Assembly (NCBI GenBank): GCA_023375675.1
Contig: JALQBC010000077.1
Location: forward strand, 1 to 64,000
Source: Cytospora piceicola
Lineage: Eukaryota; Ascomycota; Sordariomycetes; Diaporthales; Cytosporaceae
Reading direction: 5' to 3'
DNA: 64,000 nt
Numbering within the stretch: the stretch's first letter is position 1; every line of letters begins with the position of its first letter. This document shows, in pieces, positions 33,621 through 46,020 of the stretch. Both the position numbers and the translations under genes were made by a program. The notes beneath the pieces are model-generated. The model was given only the letters and a program-made list of their open reading frames with translations. It was not told where the DNA came from and did not search any database.

Positions 33621-35520
33621 TTTTACTAGCCCTAGCCTTATTAATTAAAAGGCGTTACCTTTACTTAACGCCGTTTTTAAATAGCCTTTTATCTAAGTTA
33701 TATATATTACTTAAATATAAACTATATAAATTTCCTTAAAGTATAGCCGGTATATATATATCGAGAGATAAGTTTAATATATATAAGTCGATTTTTTCGA
33801 TTACTTATATAAATAAATTTATCGGCTTATATAAATATATACTAAAGCCTACTATAATATACTATAAGGTAAACCTATATCGGAGAAACTATAAGAAGAA
33901 TAACTAAAAAGGCTTTAAAAAAAGCTTAACTTTAAACTATAACTAAGTTTTACCTACTATAGTATATCCTTTAATAACTTAAAAGAGGCTATTTAGCTTA
34001 TTAAATATCTTGTTTTTAAGCCGAAAAGCCTTTTATTTATAAAATATACTACTTTTTAAATATTAAAGGTTAGTATATAGTTATAGTTTATCCCTTTCTA
34101 GCTATAGCCGGTTATACTCTTCGAATATATAATTATAATAATAATAAAACCTAGATAGTATATAGTAACGATAGTTTAAATAAATCTTAAATATAGCGGT
34201 GTTTTAACTTATTAACTTTACTTTTTTTAAACTAAACGTTTATAGTATATAGCTTTATAGTTATAACGTTATAGGCGGGTTTTATATTTTAAACGGTTTT
34301 TATTACGTAGTGTTTTAAATAACTTAGTAAACTAAGAGTTTCGGTTATAAAAGATTTATAGTAAGTTTTAACTTTATAAGCGTAGCCGTTTAAGCGGCTT
34401 ACGTTAATAAGAAGTGTTAGTTATACTAGTATAAGCTTTTCTTTAAAAGAGTAATAAGTAATACCTAACTTTAAAGAACGCTAAATAGCTATACTTAACG
34501 TACTATAGCTACCTTATAATCTAACAGCTTATAATAGCTTCGAAGAACCTGTTATTACAGATTATTCTTTAATTTTAGCTAAAAATAAAGTCTAAACCTT
34601 ATAATAAGTATTTAAAAGACTTATACTATAAATTATCTTTTAATTTAAGCTTAGGTTTAATAACTTATAAAAGCTATTAGATCGGCGTTATAAACAACTA
34701 GCTAATAGTTAATTTTAAAGTAAAGAGTAATAGGTAATAGCCTACCTTTAAAAAACGCTAAATAGCTATACTTAAAGTACTATAGCTACTTTATAATTTA
34801 ATAGCTTATAACGGCTTTAAAGAACCTATTATTATAGATTATTTTTTAATTTTAGTTAAAAATAGAGTTTAAACTTTATAATAAATATTCGGAAGATTTA
34901 TACTTTAAATTATCTTTTAATTTAAGCTCGGATTTAATAGCCTATAAAGACTACTAAATCGGCTTTATAAATAACTAGCTAATAGCTAACTTTTAAGTAA
35001 ATAATAATAAGAGATTTCTATTTATTAAAGGTTATTAATAAACTGTTCTTTTAAACTTAAAGTCTTTATAGTTAAATAATAACTAAACGCCTTTAAGTTA
35101 GAATTTATATTAGAAAGCTATAATAGCTTTAAGAATAAGCTTCGGCTATATACCTTAATAGGCGATTAATCTACCGGTTTTAAAGTAAACGATAGTAATT
35201 CGTATATTATAATTTAAACTTAAGTAAAGTTAAATACTTTATAAAACGGTTTTATAAGCTATAAAGTAGCTTTATCGCTATAATTTATTAAAGGTAAGCC
35301 GTTTATTATTTAGATTTCTTATCTTTTACCTTTTAAGGTATAAAAAAAGATTTTATTTTTTACTTTATAAAGTATAAAAAAAGATCTATCTTTAAGTATT
35401 TAATAGGCTTTTCTTTAACTTATAGGTTTAAAAGTAAAGAAGATTTAATAAGTAATAATTTATAATACTTTAAAACTAACGGATATTAAGTAAAAGAGCT
35501 AAAGCTTAAGTACTATAAAT

Positions 35521-36750
35521 AAAAATAAAGTTATAGTATATCTTTAAATATTCTTAAGTATTAAAAGTAATATAACTTTAATAAGTATTTTATAATTTAG
35601 TTGTTTTTTTATAGTTATAAGTATATTTATAGTATATTATATTTATTTTTAAAGCTTATAATATTTAAACGTTAATAAAAATATAAGTTAAAAGTAATAA
35701 TACTTTTATATAAATTAAAATGTAAAAAGTATATTTAACTATTAAGAATTAATATTTAGCTTAAAAGATTTACAGTTAAAATCTGTTACTATACTTACTT
35801 CTGCTATAAAAATATTAGCCTTTATAAGCTATATAACTACTATAATTCTATAAAAAGCTTAAAGTATATATACTATATTAAATATTAGTATTTTAACTAT
35901 AAGTTTATAAGTTACTATAATTTTTCTATTTAGTTAGTTTATTAAAGTGTTAATTACTAACTTCTTTTTTTATAAGCAGAGCTTTTTTTAAAAGGTTTTT
36001 TATAAAATATATATATTACGAAAGCTATACTATAGTTAATTATCGATAGCTATAAACCTATAATAGAGAAATCGGATTAATAAAGTTTAAAAGTAGCTTA
36101 AAAAAGACTTATTAAAGCTATTTATATTTTAATAAATATAAATACTTTATTAGCTTTACTTACGTTTTCTAATAAGTTAGAAAAGGAAGGTATAGATAAC
36201 TATACTTAAGATATAAGTCTTTTAATTTATCTGTTTTAAAAGCTTAAGTACTAATTCTTTTTATAATTATAAGAATACCGGTATTATAAATTTTTTAAGT
36301 ATTGCTATCGTTATTTTTAATAACTAGTAACTTAAAACTTTAACTTACTTTTAAAGCTACTTAAAAAGTATAGTAAAAAGATTATAAAGAGAGAACTTAC
36401 TAAGTTTTATAAGAGATAGGCGGTATTATATTTTACTCCCGGTAATAGTAGTTTTTTTAAATAGTTTAAAAATGTTTAAAGCTTTTTAAATATAATAGAT
36501 AAAATATTAAAAACGTATAAAGGTAAAAGTAGACTGTTTTTAACGTTTAAAATTTAAATATAAATTAGGTTAAGCTATAGTTTAATCTTTAAAGCCGAGG
36601 TAATTAAAATTTAAAACAGTTTAAAAGAAAGTAGTAAAGATTAAAGGCGATAATTAGAATAATAACAGTAAATAAAAAAGAAATAAGCCTTAAATTAAAG
36701 AAAATAATAATTAAATTTAAAGTAAAATAAAAATATTTATAATATAAAAT
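35521..36750 (+). pseudogene. Gene C relic, first copy (unknown protein)
   Basis: The more degraded counterpart of the frame described at 44,628-45,860. It aligns base for base with more C-to-T and G-to-A differences and therefore more TAA/TAG codons. Its interest is comparative. Where the two copies differ, this one almost always has the AT version, showing independent RIP after duplication. No function can be assigned. Confidence 0.4.
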
Positions 36751-36905
36751 ATAAAATATAATAAAAGTACTATAAATAGAAATCTAACTATTATTTTATT
36801 ATAAAAATTATAATATCTTTTTAAGTAATATCTTTTTATAAATAGTTAAGTAAAACGATTTCTTTTTAAAAAGATTAAGTTATTTCTTAAAAAATAATTT
36901 TAAAG

Positions 36906-39220
36906 TTTATTTCTTTTAAGTTTAAAGTAAGTATACTTTTATAGTTTAAAGTAAGTATACTTTTAAAGTTTAAAGTAAGTATACTTTTATAATTTAAGGT
37001 AAGTATACTTTTATAGTTTAAGGTAAGTATACTTTTAAAGTTTAAAGTAAGTATATTTTTATAGTTTAAAGTAAGTATACTTTTATAGTTTAAAGTAAGT
37101 ATACTTTTATAGTTTAAAATAAGTATACTTTTATAGTTTAAAGTAAGTATACTTTTAAAGTTTAAGGTAAGTATACTTTTAAAGTTTAAAGTAAATATAC
37201 TTTTATAGTTTAAAGTAAGTATACTTTTATAGTTTAAAGTAAGTATACTTATATTTAAATATAAACCTATTTATTAGATTTTTTTAAACCTATATTTTAA
37301 TACCTTCTTAGTACTTTTACGCTTTAGAATTAATTTAATAGGCTTTATAAATACTAATCTACGCTAGAATATAAAGAGAAAAGTCTTAAGTATACTAAGT
37401 AAAAGTTTAAAGTAAGTATACTTTTAAAGTTTAAAGTAAGTATACTTTTATAATTTAAAGTAAGTATACTTTTATAATTTAAAGTAAGTATACTTTTATA
37501 GTTTAAAGTAAGTATACTTATATTTAAATATAAACTTATTTATTAGATTTTTTTAAACTTATATTTTAATACCTTTCCGACACTTTTATACTTTAGAATT
37601 AATTTAGTAAGCTTTATAAATATTAATTTACGCTAAAATATAGTAAAAAGGGCTTTAAGTATATTAAGTAAAAGTTTAAAGTAAGTATACTTTTAAAGTC
37701 TAAGGTAAGTATACTTATATTTAAATATAGACTTATTCGTTAGATTTTTTTAAACTTATATTTTAGTTCTTTCTTAGTACTTTTATACTTTAAAATTAAT
37801 TTAATAAGCTTTATAAATACTAATCTATATTAAAATATAATAAAAAAGGCTTTAAGTATACTAAGTAATAGTTTACAGTAAGTATACTTTTAAAGTTTAA
37901 GATAAGTATACTTATATTTAAATATAAACTTATCTGTTAGATTTTTTTAAACTTATATTTTAGTTCTTTCCTGGCATTTTTATACTTTAAAATTAATTTA
38001 ATAAGCTTTATAAATACTAATCTATATTAAAATATAATAAGAAGGGCCTTAAGTATACTAAATAAAAGTTTAAGGTAAGTATACTTTTATAGTTTAAAGT
38101 AAGTATACTTTTATAGTTTAAAGTAAGTATACTTTTATAGTTTAAAGTAAATATACTTTTATAATTTAAAGTAAGTATACTTTTAAAGTCTAAGGTAAGT
38201 ATACTTTTAAAGTTTAAAGTAAGTATACTTTTAAAGTTTAAGGTAAGTATACTTTTATAGTTTAAAGTAAGTATACTTTTATAGTTTAAAGTAAGTATAC
38301 TTTTAAAGTTTAAGGTAAGTATACTTTTAAAGTTTAAAGTAAGTATACTTTTAAAGTTTAAAGTAAGTATACTTATATTTAAATATAGACTTATCTATTA
38401 AATCTTTTTAAACTTATATTTTAATTCTTTCCTAGTACTTTTACGCCTTAGAATTAATTTAATAGGCTTTATAAATACTAATTTATACTAAAATATAGTA
38501 AAAAAAGCCTTAAGTATACTAAGTAAAAGTTTAAAGTAAGTATACTTTTAAAGTTTAAGGTAAGTATACTTATATTTAAATATAAACCTATCTGTTAGAT
38601 TTTTTTAAACTTATATTTTAGTTCTTTTTTAGTACTTTTACGCTTTAGAATTAATTTAATAAGCTTTATAAATACTAATCTACATTAAAATATAATAAGA
38701 AAGGCTTTAAGTATACTAAGTAATAGTTTATAGTAAGTATACTTTTAAAGTTTAAGATAAGTATACTTATATTTAAATATAAACTTATCTGTTAGATTTT
38801 TTTAAACTTATATTTTAGTTCTTTCCCGGTACTTTTACGCCTTAAAATTAATTTAATAAGCTTTATAAATACTAATCTACGTTAAAATATAATAGAAAAG
38901 GCTTTAAGTATACTAAGTAACAGTTTAAAGTAAGTATACTTTTAAAGTTTAAGGTAAGTATACTTATATTTAAATATAGACTTATCTATTAGATTTTTTT
39001 AAACCTATATTTTAGTCTTTTCCCGGCACTTTTACGCTTTAAAATTAATTTAATAGGCTTTATAAATACTAATTTACGTTAGAATATAGTAGGAAGGGCT
39101 TTAAGTATATTAAGTAAAAGTTTAAAGTAAGTATACTTTTATAGTTTAAGATAAATATACTTTTATAGTTTAAAGTAAGTATACTTTTATAGTTTAAAGT
39201 AAGTATACTTTTATAGTTTA
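36906..39220. repeat. Satellite block S2, first copy (24-bp monomers within 219-bp units)
   Basis: Runs of the 24-bp monomer GTAAGTATACTTTTATAGTTTAAA (first run about 14 monomers, 36,915-37,250) alternate with the 219-bp-type unit. Monomers vary mainly TTTATAGT / TTTAAAGT. Each has the 10-bp perfect palindrome AAGTATACTT. Confidence 0.85.
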
Positions 39221-39882
39221 AATACTTAAGAATATTTAAAGGTATAAAAGCTTATACGTTAAAAGTAAAATCTATACCGTATAAGCTTTTATTATAGTAA
39301 AAGCTTATATTAAAGATATTTTCTTTAGTTATAAGTTTAATTAATAAAGTATACGTAAACAGAATATATAACGTATAAAAGGGTATTAAAAGTAATACGA
39401 CCTTATAATAAGATATATAAATAAAACTACTCGAAGAAACTATATTATATCGATAACTATTATTAGACTTAAATATAAAACCTTAACGGTAACGCAGATA
39501 TAAATAAAAACAGCTAATAAGCCTATAAGTAGTAATTTTATTTTTTATAACAGCTTTTTACTTTAAATTTAAAATAAGGTTCTCGGCTAAAAGAGTTTAA
39601 TAAGTTTATTAAATCTGTTATAGCTTATTAGTCTTTTAAAAACCTTTTATAAAATTATAAGTTCTACGCTTTATTTAGTTATTTAGCTAGATAATATTAT
39701 AATATAAAGTAGTTTTAAAGAACCTATAATAATAAATTATTCTTTAATTTAAGCTAAAGATTAAAATATATACTATATTAATTAACCTTATAAACTTTTC
39801 CTACTTATACTAGTATATACTAATATATTATACCTTTTACTTTTAATAAATATTTTTATTTTTATTTTAAACCTTTATTACT
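39221..39882. repeat. Terminal block T, first copy
   Basis: About 660 bp, recurring at 53,390-54,066. It starts AATATTTAAAGGTATAAA and ends with TTATTTTAAACCTTTATT, where the second large copy begins. It carries no recognisable gene, although the minus-strand frame is comparatively open. Confidence 0.7.
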
Positions 39883-41350
39883 AGTAGGAAAGGGTTAGGA
39901 TTAGAGAATTTTCAGTTAAATTATCTCGGTTAAATATTTTACTTAGATGTAGACTTATTTGTTAGATTTTTTTAAACTTAAATTTTAGTGCCTTTCCGTT
40001 ACTTTAACGCGCTGGAATTAATCTAGTAGGCTTTATAGATGCTAATCTACGCTAAAATATAGTAGGAGGGGCCTTAAGTATGCTAGGTAAAAGTTTAGGG
40101 TAAGTATACTTTTGAAGTCTAAGGTAAGTATACTCGTGCTAATCTAGGTTAAATATTTAACTTAAATATAGACCTATCTGTTAGATTTTTTTAAACTTAA
40201 ATTTTAATGCCTTCCCGGTACTTTTACGCTTTAGAATTAATCTAGTAGGCTTTATAGATGCTAATCTACGCTAGAATATAGTAGGAAAGGCTTTAAGTAT
40301 ATTAAGTAAAAGTTTAGGGTAAGTATACTTTTAAAGTTTAAGGTAAGTATACTCGTGTTAATTTAGGTTAAATATTTAACTTAGATATAGACTTATCTGT
40401 TAGATTTTTTTAAACTTAAATTTTAATACCTTTCTGGTATTTTTATGTTTTAGAATTAATTTAGCAGGCTCTATAGATGCTAATTTACGTTAAAATATAG
40501 TAAAAGAGGCTTTAAGTATACTAAGTAAAAGTTTAAGGTAAGTATACTTTTAAAGTTTAGGGTAAGTATACTTATGTTAATTTAGGTTAAATATTTAACC
40601 TAGATACAGACCTATCCGTTAGATTTTTTTAAACCTAAATTTTAGTGCCCTCCCGTTACTTTAACACGTTAGAATTAATTTAGCAGGCTTTATAAATGCT
40701 AATCTACGCTAGAATATAGTAAGAGAGGCCTTAAGTATACTAAGTAAAAGTTTAAAGTAAGTATACTTTTAAAGTTTAAGGTAAGTATACTTATATTAAT
40801 CTAAGTTAAATATTTAACCTAAATATAGACTTATCTGTTAGATTTTTTTAAACTTAAATTTTAATACCCTTTCGCTACTTTAATACGTTAGAATTAATCT
40901 AGCAGGCTTTATAGATACTAATCTACGTTAGAATACAGTAAAAAGGGCCTTAAGTATATTAGGTAAAAGTTTAAGGTAAGTATACTTTTAAAGTTTAAGG
41001 TAAGTATACTTATATTTAAATATAGACCTATCTGTTAAATTTTTTTAAACCTATATTTTAGTACTTTACCGACACTTTTACGCCTTAGAATTAATCTAGT
41101 AGGCTCTATTAATACTAATCTACGTTAAAATATAGTAGGAGGGGCTTTAAGTATACTAAGTAAAAGTTTAAGGTAAGTATACTTTTAAAGTCTAAGGTAA
41201 GTATACTCGTGTTAATTTAAGTTAAATATTTAACTTAAATACAGACCTATCTGTTAGATTTTTTTAAACTTAAATTTTAGTACCTTCCTGGTACTTTTAC
41301 GCTTTAGAATTAATCTAGTAAGCTCTATAGATGCTAATCTACGTTAGAAT
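39883..41350. repeat. Satellite block S1, second copy (219-bp units)
   Basis: About six units with a spacing of 219 bp (GTTAG marks at 39,961, 40,180, 40,399 and 40,618). It is less AT-mutated than the first copy and starts with the same ACTAGTAGGAAAGGGTTA. Confidence 0.85.
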
Positions 41351-41744
41351 ATAGTAGGTAAGCAGTTAAAGCCTTTAAGGAATTAGTATCCTTACGCTTA
41401 TTTAAGTGTTATATATACCTTAACTATAGAATTAATTTATTTTTACTAAACTATTATTAGTATATATATACCGGGAGATAAGTTTAATATACGTAAGTCG
41501 ATTTTTTCGATTACTTATATAAATGAATTTATCGGCTTACGTAAATACGTACTAAAGCTTACCGTAGTATACTATAAGGTAAACCTATATCGGAGAAATT
41601 ATAAAAGGGTGTATTAGAATAGCCCTTTTAAATAACAGTACGTAATCTTAAACGGTTTAATAAAAGGTTTAACACCTATATTATAAAGGGTTTAGCACTT
41701 ATACTATAAAGGGTTTAAAGACTTAACACTAATTAACAGTAGGT

Positions 41745-42730
41745 ATTTAATAGTAGTTAACGCTACTTATAATACTACCTTTAATAGACCTATAATAGAT
41801 TTAGTAGTAGTTAGTACTGCCTATAATACTATCTTTAATAGAATAATATAGCTTATAATAGATTTAGCAGTAGTTAATACCCCTTATAATAGTACTTTTA
41901 GTAGCCCCGGCCTTACTAATTAGAAGGCGCTGCCTTTACTTAGCGGCGTTTTTAAGTAGTCTTTTATTTAAGTTATATATATTACTTAGATACAGACCGT
42001 ATAGATTTTTCCGAAGTATAGCCGGTATATATATACCGGGAGATGAGTTTAATATATGTAAGTCGATTTTTTCGATTACTTATATAAATAAATTTATTAG
42101 CTTGCGTAAACGCGTATTAAAGCTTACCGTAGCGTACTACGAGGTAAACTTATATTAGAGGGACTATAAAAAGGTGTATTAGAATAGCCTTTTTAAATAA
42201 CAGTACGTAATCTTAAGTAGTTTAATAAGGGGTTTAGTACCTATACTACAGAGGGTTTAATATTTATATTATAAGGGGTTTAAAGACCTAATACTAATTA
42301 ATAGCAGGTATTTAGCAGTAGTTAACGCTGTCTGTAATATTACCTTTAATAGACCTGTAATAGATTTAGCAGTAGTTAGTACTACCTGTAATACTACCTT
42401 TAATAGAATAGTATACCTTATAATAGATTTAGCAGTAGTTAATACTACCTGTAATAAATTTAATAGTAGTTTACACTGCCTGTAATACTACCTTTAATAG
42501 ACCTATAATAGATTTAGCAGTAGTTAGTACTGCCTGTAATACTACCTCTGATAGAATAGTACGCTCTATAATAGATTTAGCAGTAGTTAATACTACCTGT
42601 AATACTACCTTTAAAAGAATAGTACGACCTGTAATAGATTTAGCAGTAGTTAATACTACCTATAATACTACCTTTAATAAACCTATAATAGATTTAACAG
42701 TAGTTAATACCCTTTGTAATATTACTTTTA
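41745..42730. repeat. 54/63-bp minisatellite, second copy
   Basis: Clearer units than the first copy: TTTAGCAGTAGTTAATACT followed by GCCTGTAATACTACCTTTAA. Some have the extra 9 bases TAGAATAGT. Interrupted by an ATACCGG-type block at about 42,025-42,290. Confidence 0.75.
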
Positions 42731-44627
42731 CTAGCCCCGGCCCTATTAATTAAAAGGCGTTACCTCTGCTTAGCGTCGTTTTTAAGTAGCCTTTTATTTA
42801 GGTTATATATATTATCTAGATATAGACTATATAGATTTCTTCGAAGTATAGCCGGTACGTATATACCGGGAGATAAGTTTAGTATACGTAAGTCGATTTT
42901 TTCGATTATCTATATAAATGAATTTATCGGCCTACGTAAATATATACTAAAGCTTACCGTAGCGTACTACGAGGTAAACCTATATTAGAGGAACTATAAG
43001 AGAGGTAACTAAAAGGGCTTTAAAAAGAGCTTAACTTTAAACTACGACTAAGTTCCGCTTACTATAGTATATCCTTTAATAACCTAGAGGGGGCTATTTA
43101 GCTTATTAAACACCCTGTTCTTAAGCCGAAAAGCCTTTTGTTTATAAGATATACTGCTTTTTAAATATTAAAGGTTAATACGCGGTTATAGCTTATCCTT
43201 TTTTAGCTATAGCCGGTTATACTTTCCGAGTATATAATTATAGTAGTAATAAGACTTAGGCAGTATATAGTAACGATAGCTTAAATAAATCTTAGGCGCG
43301 GCGGTATTTTAACTTACTAGCTTTACCTTTTCTAAACTAGGCGCTTACAGTATATAACCCTACGGTTATAACGCTATAGGCGGGTTTTGTATTTTAAACG
43401 GTTTCTGTTACGTAGTTTTTTAAACAGCTTAATAGACTAAGAGTCTCGGTTATAGGGGATTTATAATAAGTTCTAACCTTATAAACGTAGCCGTTTAGAT
43501 AGCTTACGTTAGTAGAAAGCGTTAGTTATACTAGTATAGGCTTTTCTTCGAAGGGGTAACAGGTAATATCTGCCTTTAAGGAACGCTAAATAGCTATACC
43601 TAATATACCGTAGCTACCTTATAATCTAGCAGCTTATAATAGCTTCGAAGAACCTGTTACTACAGATTATTCTTTAATTTTAGTTAAAAACAGAGTTTAA
43701 ACCTTATAGCGAGTATTCGGAGGACTTATACTATAGATTATCTTTTAATTTAAGCTCGGGTTTAATAGCCTGTAAAGGCTGCTAAATCGGCGTTATAAAC
43801 GACTAGCTAATAGCTAATTTTAAAGTAGAGAGTAACAGGCGATAGCCTGCCTTTAAAGAACGCTAAATAGCTATACCTAGAGTATCGTAGCTACTTTATA
43901 ATCTAATAGCTTATAGCGGCTTTAAAGAATCTGTTACTACAGATTGTTCTTTAATTTTAGTTAAGAATAAAGTCTAAACCTTATAGCGAGTATTCGGAGA
44001 ACCTATACTATAGATTATCTTTTAATTTAAGCTCGGGTTTAATAGCCTGTAAGGGCTATTAAATCGGCTTTATAAACGACTAGCTAATAGCTAACTTTTA
44101 AGTAAATAGTAATAGAAGATTTCTACCTGCTAAAGGTTATTAACGAGCTACTCTTTTAAGCTTAAGGTTTCTACGGCTAGATAATAACTAAACGCCTTTA
44201 GGTTAGAATCTATATTAGAAAGCCGTAATAGCTTTAAGAATAAGCTTCGGCCGTATACCTTAGCAGGCGATTAATTTACCGGTCTTAAAGTAGACGGTAG
44301 TGATTCGTATATTATAATTTAAACTCGAGCGAGGTTAGATATTTTATAAAATAGTTCTATAAGCTATAGAGTAGCTTTATCGTTACGATCTGTTAAGGGT
44401 AAGCCGTTTATTACTTAGATTTCTTATTTTCTACCTTTTAAAGTATAGAAGAGGATTTTATCTTCTACCTTATAAGGTATAGAAGAGGATTTATTTTTAG
44501 GTATTTAGTAGGCTCTTCTTTAGCTTATAAGTTTAAAGGTAAAGAAGATTTAGTAAGTAGTAATTTATAATACTTTGAAACTAGCGGATGTTAAGTGAAA
44601 GGGCTAAGGCTTAAGTATTATAAATAA

Positions 44628-45860
44628 AAACAGAGTTATAGTATATCTCTAAATATTCTTAGGTACTGAAAGTAATATAACTTTAATAAGTACTTTATAA
44701 TTTAGTTATTTCCTTATAGTTATAAGTATATTTATAATATATTATACTTATTTTTAAAGCTTATAGTATTTAGACGCTAATAGGAATATAAGTTAGAAGT
44801 AATAATACCTTTATATAAGTTAAAACGTAAAAAGCGTATTTAACTACTAAGAATTAACATTTAGCTTAAAAGATTTACGGTTAAAATCTGTTACTATACC
44901 TGCTTTTACTATAAAGATATCAGCCTTTATAAGCCGTATAACTACTATAACTCTGTAAGGGGCCTGAAGTGTATATATTACACTAAGTATTAGTATCTTA
45001 ACTGCGAGTTTGTAAGTTACTGTAATTTTTCTATCTAGTTAGTTTATTAAAGTGTTAATTACTAACTTCTTTTTTTATAGGCGGAGCCCCTTTTAAAGGG
45101 TCTCTTATAAGATGTGTATACTATAAAAGCTGTGCTATAGTTAATTATCGACGGCTATAAACTTATAATAGAGAAATCGGATTAATAAGGCTTAAAAGCA
45201 GCTTAAGGAAGACTTATTAGAGCTGTTTATATTCTAATAGATATAAATGCCCTATTAGCTTTACTTACGTTTTTTAGCAGATTAAAAGAGGAGGGTATAA
45301 ATAGCTACGCTCGGGATATAAGTCTTTTAATTTATCCGTTTTAGAAGCTTAAGTACTAATCCCTTTTATAATTATAAGAATACCGGTACTATAAATTTTC
45401 TAAGTATCGTCGCTGTTATTTTTAACGACTAATAACTCGGAACTTTAACCTACTTTTAGAGTTATTTAAAAAGTATAGTAGAAAGGTTATAAAGAGGGAA
45501 CTTACTAGGTTCTATAAAAGACAGGCGGTACCGCGCTTTATTCCCGGTAATAATAGTTTTTTTAAGTAGTCTAAAGATATTTAAAGCTTTTTAAATATAG
45601 TAGGTAGAATACTAGAAACGTATAAGGGTAAAGGTAAACTGTTTTTAGCGTTTAAAATTTAGATATAAACTAGGTTAAGCTATAGTCTAGTCTTTAAAGC
45701 CGAGGTAATTAAGATCTAGGATAGTTTAAAAGAGAGCGGTAAGGATTAGAGGCGATAATTAGAATAGTAATAGTAAATAAAAGAGAAATAAGCTTCGAAT
45801 TAAAAAAAGTAATAACTAAACTTAAAGTAAAATAAAAACATTTATAATATAAAATATAAA
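44628..45860 (+). pseudogene. Gene C relic, second copy: Cys/Tyr-rich, helical, Gln-rich tail
   Basis: One plus-strand frame reads across about 410 codons, interrupted by TAA/TAG codons and one TGA. The order is a basic N-terminal part (YKLKRKKRI near 44,820), then a Cys/Tyr-rich segment (about 44,885-45,025: CYYTCFYY, GLKCIYY, YLNCEFVSYCNF), then long helical stretches (RAVYILIDINALLALLTFF; ELFKKYSRKVIKRELTRFYKR). The tail would be Gln-rich once TAA/TAG are read as former Gln codons. Because RIP turns TGT/TGC into TAT/TAC, several Tyr may have been Cys, suggesting a lost zinc-binding module. That is inference. It lies inside repeat module M, so it is probably an element-encoded protein. I do not recognise the family. 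Confidence 0.45.
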
Positions 45861-46020
45861 ACGTAGTAAAAGTACTATAAATAAAAACCTAACTATTATC
45901 CTACTGTAAAAATTATAATATCCCTTTAAGTAATATCTTTTTATAAACGGTTAAGTAAAACGATTTCTTTTTAAAAAGACTAAGCTATTTCTTAAAGAAT
46001 AATTTTAAAGTCTGTTTCTT

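Larger units (their letters stand above)
32246..36905. repeat. Repeat module M, first copy (heavily RIP-mutated)
   Basis: Matches 41,351-46,020 in order and orientation and is more AT-mutated than it. It contains three copies of a block starting ATACCGGRAGATAAGTTTA, interleaved with a 54/63-bp minisatellite (about 32,620-33,620). A roughly 0.29-kb internal duplication follows (about 34,430-35,000), and gene C relic comes last. Nothing is intact. Confidence 0.75.
41351..46020. repeat. Repeat module M, second copy
   Basis: Same order as 32,246-36,905: ATACCGG-type blocks at about 41,465, 42,030 and 42,865, minisatellite at 41,745-42,730, a roughly 0.29-kb internal duplication (about 43,690-44,100) and gene C relic. 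It is the best-preserved M copy in the window and the reference for the inverted copy at the right edge. Confidence 0.75.

Noticed and set aside
42900..43960. Minus-strand coding frame in module M
   Set aside because: One frame can be read with only TAA/TAG stops, but stops reach roughly one codon in ten, no better than expected in TA-rich sequence.
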